This document shows positions 7,959 to 10,807 of a DNA stretch of 10,807 nucleotides, piece after piece. Numbering within the stretch: the stretch's first letter is position 1; each line of letters begins with the position of its first letter. A program made the translations under genes and the position numbers. The notes below the pieces were generated by a model that searched no databases, was not told the DNA's origin, and was given only the letters and a program-made list of their open reading frames with translations. The stretch covers positions 11,479 through 22,285 of the forward strand of contig UZAN01048203.1 in assembly GCA_900618425.1 (NCBI GenBank), given 5' to 3'. Source of the DNA: Echinostoma caproni (Eukaryota > Platyhelminthes > Trematoda > Plagiorchiida > Echinostomatidae).

Positions 7959-9649
7959 CTGGACGAGCACGAGTCATGTGCAGAGCACATTTTTCTAAAG
8001 GAACACCCGTTACTTGTGTTTTTTCCCCTACCGACACAAGAAACAATATTCCACCAATAACACCAGGTAATGACGTGGAAGGTAATTATTCGATGCACAA
8101 ATTAACTTTTTGGTACGATCGATAAGCAACATGTTACGTAGGGCGGTCCGAGTCGCCTTGGCATACGGAAGAAACAGATGCATGCCAGAAAGGAGGGGGT
8201 TCGGTTGTGGTTTTGTAATGTTCATTGACTGATGGACACACTTTGTGATGTCCGCAATGCAACTCCGTTAAAGGGGGGAGGGGGCAGTGATTAGATGCCA
8301 GATGGGGAAATAAAATACAGCGAATAATGACAGTGCAAATGACGGGTTTAAACGACCATTTGTCTTCACACAAAAAACATAAAAATCTGATACGTGCTAC
8401 AAAGGATATTAGTGTCAAGGTGCTAGGCTCAATGAAATACGAATAAGTGTCACTGTGTGTAACAGTGTATTGTAATTCCCCGAGTACACAACAAAACATC
8501 GGAAGAGAATGTGGTCCACTAATGGTCCCAGGAGCAAGACGTCCTGAGAATTGGAATAATAATAAAAGGCGTTTCTAAGTGATATCAATGCCGTTCTCTT
8601 TGCTAAATCCCGGGGTAGAAACGAAGCGTCCGAGCATTTCGATCACATTGAAATCCAATAAGGTTCACAAATGCGCTGATCAGGGTTCGGAATGAAAGGA
8701 CGGTGACAGGCAGACGACTCTGAGACGAAAGAAAATTAGAATATTTTGGAACACAGCGGGAATTCGATCGTTAGTGAATTTAACCATCCCAAAAGGATCG
8801 CCAACGAAACCTGAATGATATGTTAAAAGATTATTCCTGGGTATACTTATCATCGACTATGAGCACCTGGCGGTAGAACAACAAATTTGGACGATTAAAA
8901 AGTTATCTGTGACTTGAAAGATTCATAATTTTTTTCAAATTTTTAATTAGCATCAATGTCAATTGCGCATCTATTCGCTCTAAGTTTCGAACATATTCGT
9001 GTAGTATCCTCATCAATTGTATAGATGCATCCATTTTGTTCTTGGCTGTCCTCAACGCGATATCAATCACATTCAAGAAATGTAAAACTGAACAGAGAAA
9101 TATTTCCAGTTGAACTACATGTCACTCATTCACTCTGAAATGCGACACTCGTAGTTGCACTGATTGAAAGTGATAACCCGAGCCTTGTGGATTTTGATCG
9201 CCATTTTTTGCACCGCCGAATGCGTCGTTATACCTCTTGGTGGCTGACAACCTTTCTTGGTCCCATCTCATCAAGAACAGTCGTGATCAAGTTCATGAGC
9301 TATCTTTGAACGCATTCGGAAACATAAGATATAGGGTTTTGCAGCAAAATGGACTTATATTGTTGATTAAAGGGATTAGAAACTGCCTGAAAATTTTCAG
9401 AAAATTAAAACTAAATTACATTTAACTGGATTGCTTGGTCAACTTAAATTTAACTCCATGACTGCCTCCACCTCCTGCACTATTATATATTTTTTCCGTA
9501 GACAGAGAGACGCCTGCCCTGAACTCTGCAAAACACGGCTCCCCAGCACGGACCATTGTTAACGTGATGCACTCACGCGCAATAATCAATACCAATTCAA
9601 ACGTTACATATAAGAATAACATTTCTTACCAGATGCACAATCACTGAAC
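7959..9649. other. Probable upstream intron of the AMPK gamma gene
   Basis: This precedes the candidate 39-nt exon in transcript order. No convincing upstream CBS1/CBS2 exon was found on the minus strand. A short G-rich run (8272-8285) and several short frames lie here, without recognisable products. Confidence 0.45.
9139..9309 (+). other. Unrecognised short open frame, coding status doubtful
   Basis: This frame runs 56 codons between stops and contains DNPSLVDFDRHFLHRRMRRY and TSWWLTTFLGPISS, with a possible ATG at 9220. The composition is more protein-like than most random frames here, but I recognise no domain and see no strong splice sites. It could be a transposon remnant or chance. Confidence 0.15.
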
Positions 9650-10056
9650 TACATCTTTTCCCATCAAGCTTTAGCTCAAGCCAGCGGTCATTAGCCTCGA
9701 CGCACAAACTTTAGTCACAGCGATATAGGCGAGTCAGATCAAAAAGTATCAGGATATACTCTGAGGTCAGCGAATGTTGAAACATTTTATTTTCTACCAA
9801 TCAAAACGTGGTGCATCATGCGACCAGCACACCTCATTTCNAACATGGGTGGAAAATAACTCTTCAACATTGATTGACCTCAGAGTATATTTCCATACCT
9901 TTTGATCTGTCTAGTCTACAGCGGTATGACTGAAATTTGTGCGTCAAGGCTAAGGGACGTGTCGTGGCTAAGGTAGGGTTGGTTTTGGCTAAAGGATTAC
10001 GGAACGAGGCTATAGCACTGCTAGTTTTGCCTAAAGCTTGATGGGGAAAGGTGTAT
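9650..10056. mobile_element. Large imperfect inverted repeat, candidate foldback-type element
   Basis: The left arm (about 9650-9798) and right arm (about 9848-10056) are mutually reverse-complementary around a ~50-nt spacer. Perfect paired blocks include ccatcaagctttag (9661-9674 with 10031-10044), gacgcacaaa (9699-9708 with 9936-9945), cagatcaaaa (9735-9744 with 9900-9909) and atatactctgaggtca (9754-9769 with 9875-9890). The right arm is about 60 nt longer because it holds more copies of a degenerate ~21-bp unit with core ggctaa. No transposase ORF is present and no clear target-site duplication could be seen. Foldback (FB/Galileo-like) elements are known to have long inverted arms built from subrepeats, so a non-autonomous foldback or MITE-like element is the best guess. 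An N at 9841 lies in the spacer. An 85-residue minus-strand ORF over the right arm is probably incidental. Confidence 0.7.
9948..10035 (+). repeat. Degenerate ~18-21-bp tandem repeat with ggctaa core
   Basis: The core ggcta/gccta recurs at 9948, 9966, 9987, 10008 and about 10029, with spacings of 18, 21, 21 and 21 nt. The left arm of the surrounding inverted repeat has only two equivalents in reverse orientation (near 9670 and 9691, 21 nt apart). The sequence between cores is poorly conserved, so this is an old or fast-diverging array. Confidence 0.6.
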
Positions 10057-10807
10057 TGTCGCTTTTGCTGAAACCCGAAGGCACTACTCGACGGCTTCTC
10101 TGTTGTCGTTTCGCCTTTCAAGTTTAACGTCCGCGTTACTTTGCATTACAGGAGATGTTCAAGAAAATTCACTATTGGGGGATACGCTAACCTTCTATTG
10201 GTTCGTTTAGATCCTCGGCAGAGCAGGAGGACGGGCTGATGAGCGCGGCTAATCGTGAATGAGGTGAGCTTAGGCCGTCGAATAAGCGGTCACGGATTAT
10301 CACCGGCAGCGCTCGAGGATATGTTGGGCTTACCTTNCCTCACAAAACACCTCAAAAATTTATGAACAGCAATAGGACATCGCGAGTGTGCAACGCCACT
10401 AAATATTACCATCGCTCCCTCACCAGATTCTTTCTTTGGAAAGATTTTCCAGAACAGGCGAATGAACCAAATACTAACCACCGGCACATCTGACAAACCG
10501 CTGCTGCCTTGTGGTCCGCGCTTGGTTACGCAAAGCCTAGAGTGCATTCAAGGGCAAGGTCTACTCTGAACCGGGCGAACGAGTGGTCCAATAACCAACA
10601 ACGCACACAACCATAACCTTTCCTGTTCTAATCACTCTGCACTTTGAAGCTTCCTCATTCAGCGAAAAACATTTTACACCGTATATACCCTCATACTGCC
10701 CCAGCCTTTTCTCCAGGGCGAATGTCAGACGATCAAATTGCTGGAACGCCACTTGTTATTAGCTCTCTTCGAGCCCGCAACGAAAGCAAATCGACCACAT
10801 CGCTATA
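10057..10807. other. Unrecognised sequence at the window edge
   Basis: Minus-strand open frames at 10290-10547 (interrupted by an N at 10337) and 10561-10752 match nothing I recognise. The latter, AFQQFDRLTFALEKRLGQYE and onward, has plausible codon texture but no ATG and only a weak possible donor (AAG|gttatg). It could be an exon of an unidentified gene, a repeat remnant, or chance. Confidence 0.3.

Noticed and set aside
8038..8085. Minus-strand stretch ending GGILFL that would fit just before PTRRD as the CBS2 strand before the micro-exon.
   Set aside because: It is bounded by an in-frame TAA (8086-8088) with no acceptor AG in between, its donor would be a poor gtgtcg, and upstream CBS2 homology needs a frameshift. 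It is probably coincidence.
8028..8225. Minus-strand frame containing ATRTALRNMLLIDRTKK, vaguely like a CBS helix.
   Set aside because: It does not align convincingly to CBS2 and ends without the expected HRLPVID motif.
9422..9622. 66-codon minus-strand frame ending GVKFKLTKQSS, considered as a terminal exon.
   Set aside because: It has no recognisable family, and its possible acceptor (gtgcag) would switch to a different frame that stops soon.
9864..10121. 85-codon minus-strand frame with Ser/Thr/Lys-rich peptide.
   Set aside because: It overlaps the right arm and subrepeats of the inverted repeat; the 21-bp period (7 codons) keeps it open by chance.
1..10807. CRISPR array, bacterial operon or defence system.
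   Set aside because: There are no regularly spaced direct repeats, no ribosome-binding-site-spaced genes, and the one clear gene is a spliced eukaryotic one.

Overview
The window looks like eukaryotic nuclear DNA, gene-poor and intron-rich. Its only coding sequence I recognise is split by canonical GT-AG introns, the rest has no dense reading frames, and three isolated N bases and two long G runs point to a draft assembly. Base composition is moderate, slightly AT-rich. Kilobase-scale introns, dispersed tRNA-like repeats and a compact exon pair would fit a flatworm such as a digenean trematode. That assignment is inference with no decisive marker.

The firm anchor is on the minus strand at 7581-7784. 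This 204-nt, phase 0-0 exon encodes the third CBS repeat of the gamma (nucleotide-sensing) subunit of AMP-activated protein kinase. Immediately upstream in transcript order, after a 135-nt intron (7785-7919), lies a candidate 39-nt phase 0-0 exon (7920-7958) that fits the end of the second CBS repeat without gaps. The spacing from its Asp to the nucleotide-site Arg of CBS3 is 52 residues, exactly as between R171 and R224 of mammalian gamma-1. If the small exon is real, this protein has Asp where mammalian gamma has Arg in nucleotide site 2. No CBS1 or CBS4 exon, and no other part of CBS2, could be found. The flanking DNA, at least 2.8 kb upstream and up to 7.5 kb downstream in transcript order, is therefore probably long introns of this gene, though intergenic DNA cannot be excluded.

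Region by region (plus coordinates): 1-1340 has nothing recognisable. 1345-3185 holds four tRNA-like patches (A/B-box resemblance) that may be SINE heads or decayed tRNA-related repeats. G runs lie at 2479-2493 and 5597-5620. 3190-7500 is mostly non-coding, with CA/GT-rich patches, an imperfect inverted repeat at 6093-6176, and a weak signal-peptide-like ORF at 6397-6582. 7487-7543 carries Z-DNA-prone alternating sequence next to the gamma-subunit exon. 7581-7958 is the AMPK gamma exon pair. 8100-9640 is unrecognised, with one unexplained short ORF. 9650-10056 is a large imperfect inverted repeat, about 400 bp, whose arms contain unequal numbers of a degenerate ~21-bp unit and which looks like a foldback-type mobile element. 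10060-10807 has short ORFs with no recognisable product.

The strongest leads are the predicted 39-nt exon with its site-2 Asp, the in-frame, stop-free intron beside it, and the foldback element.
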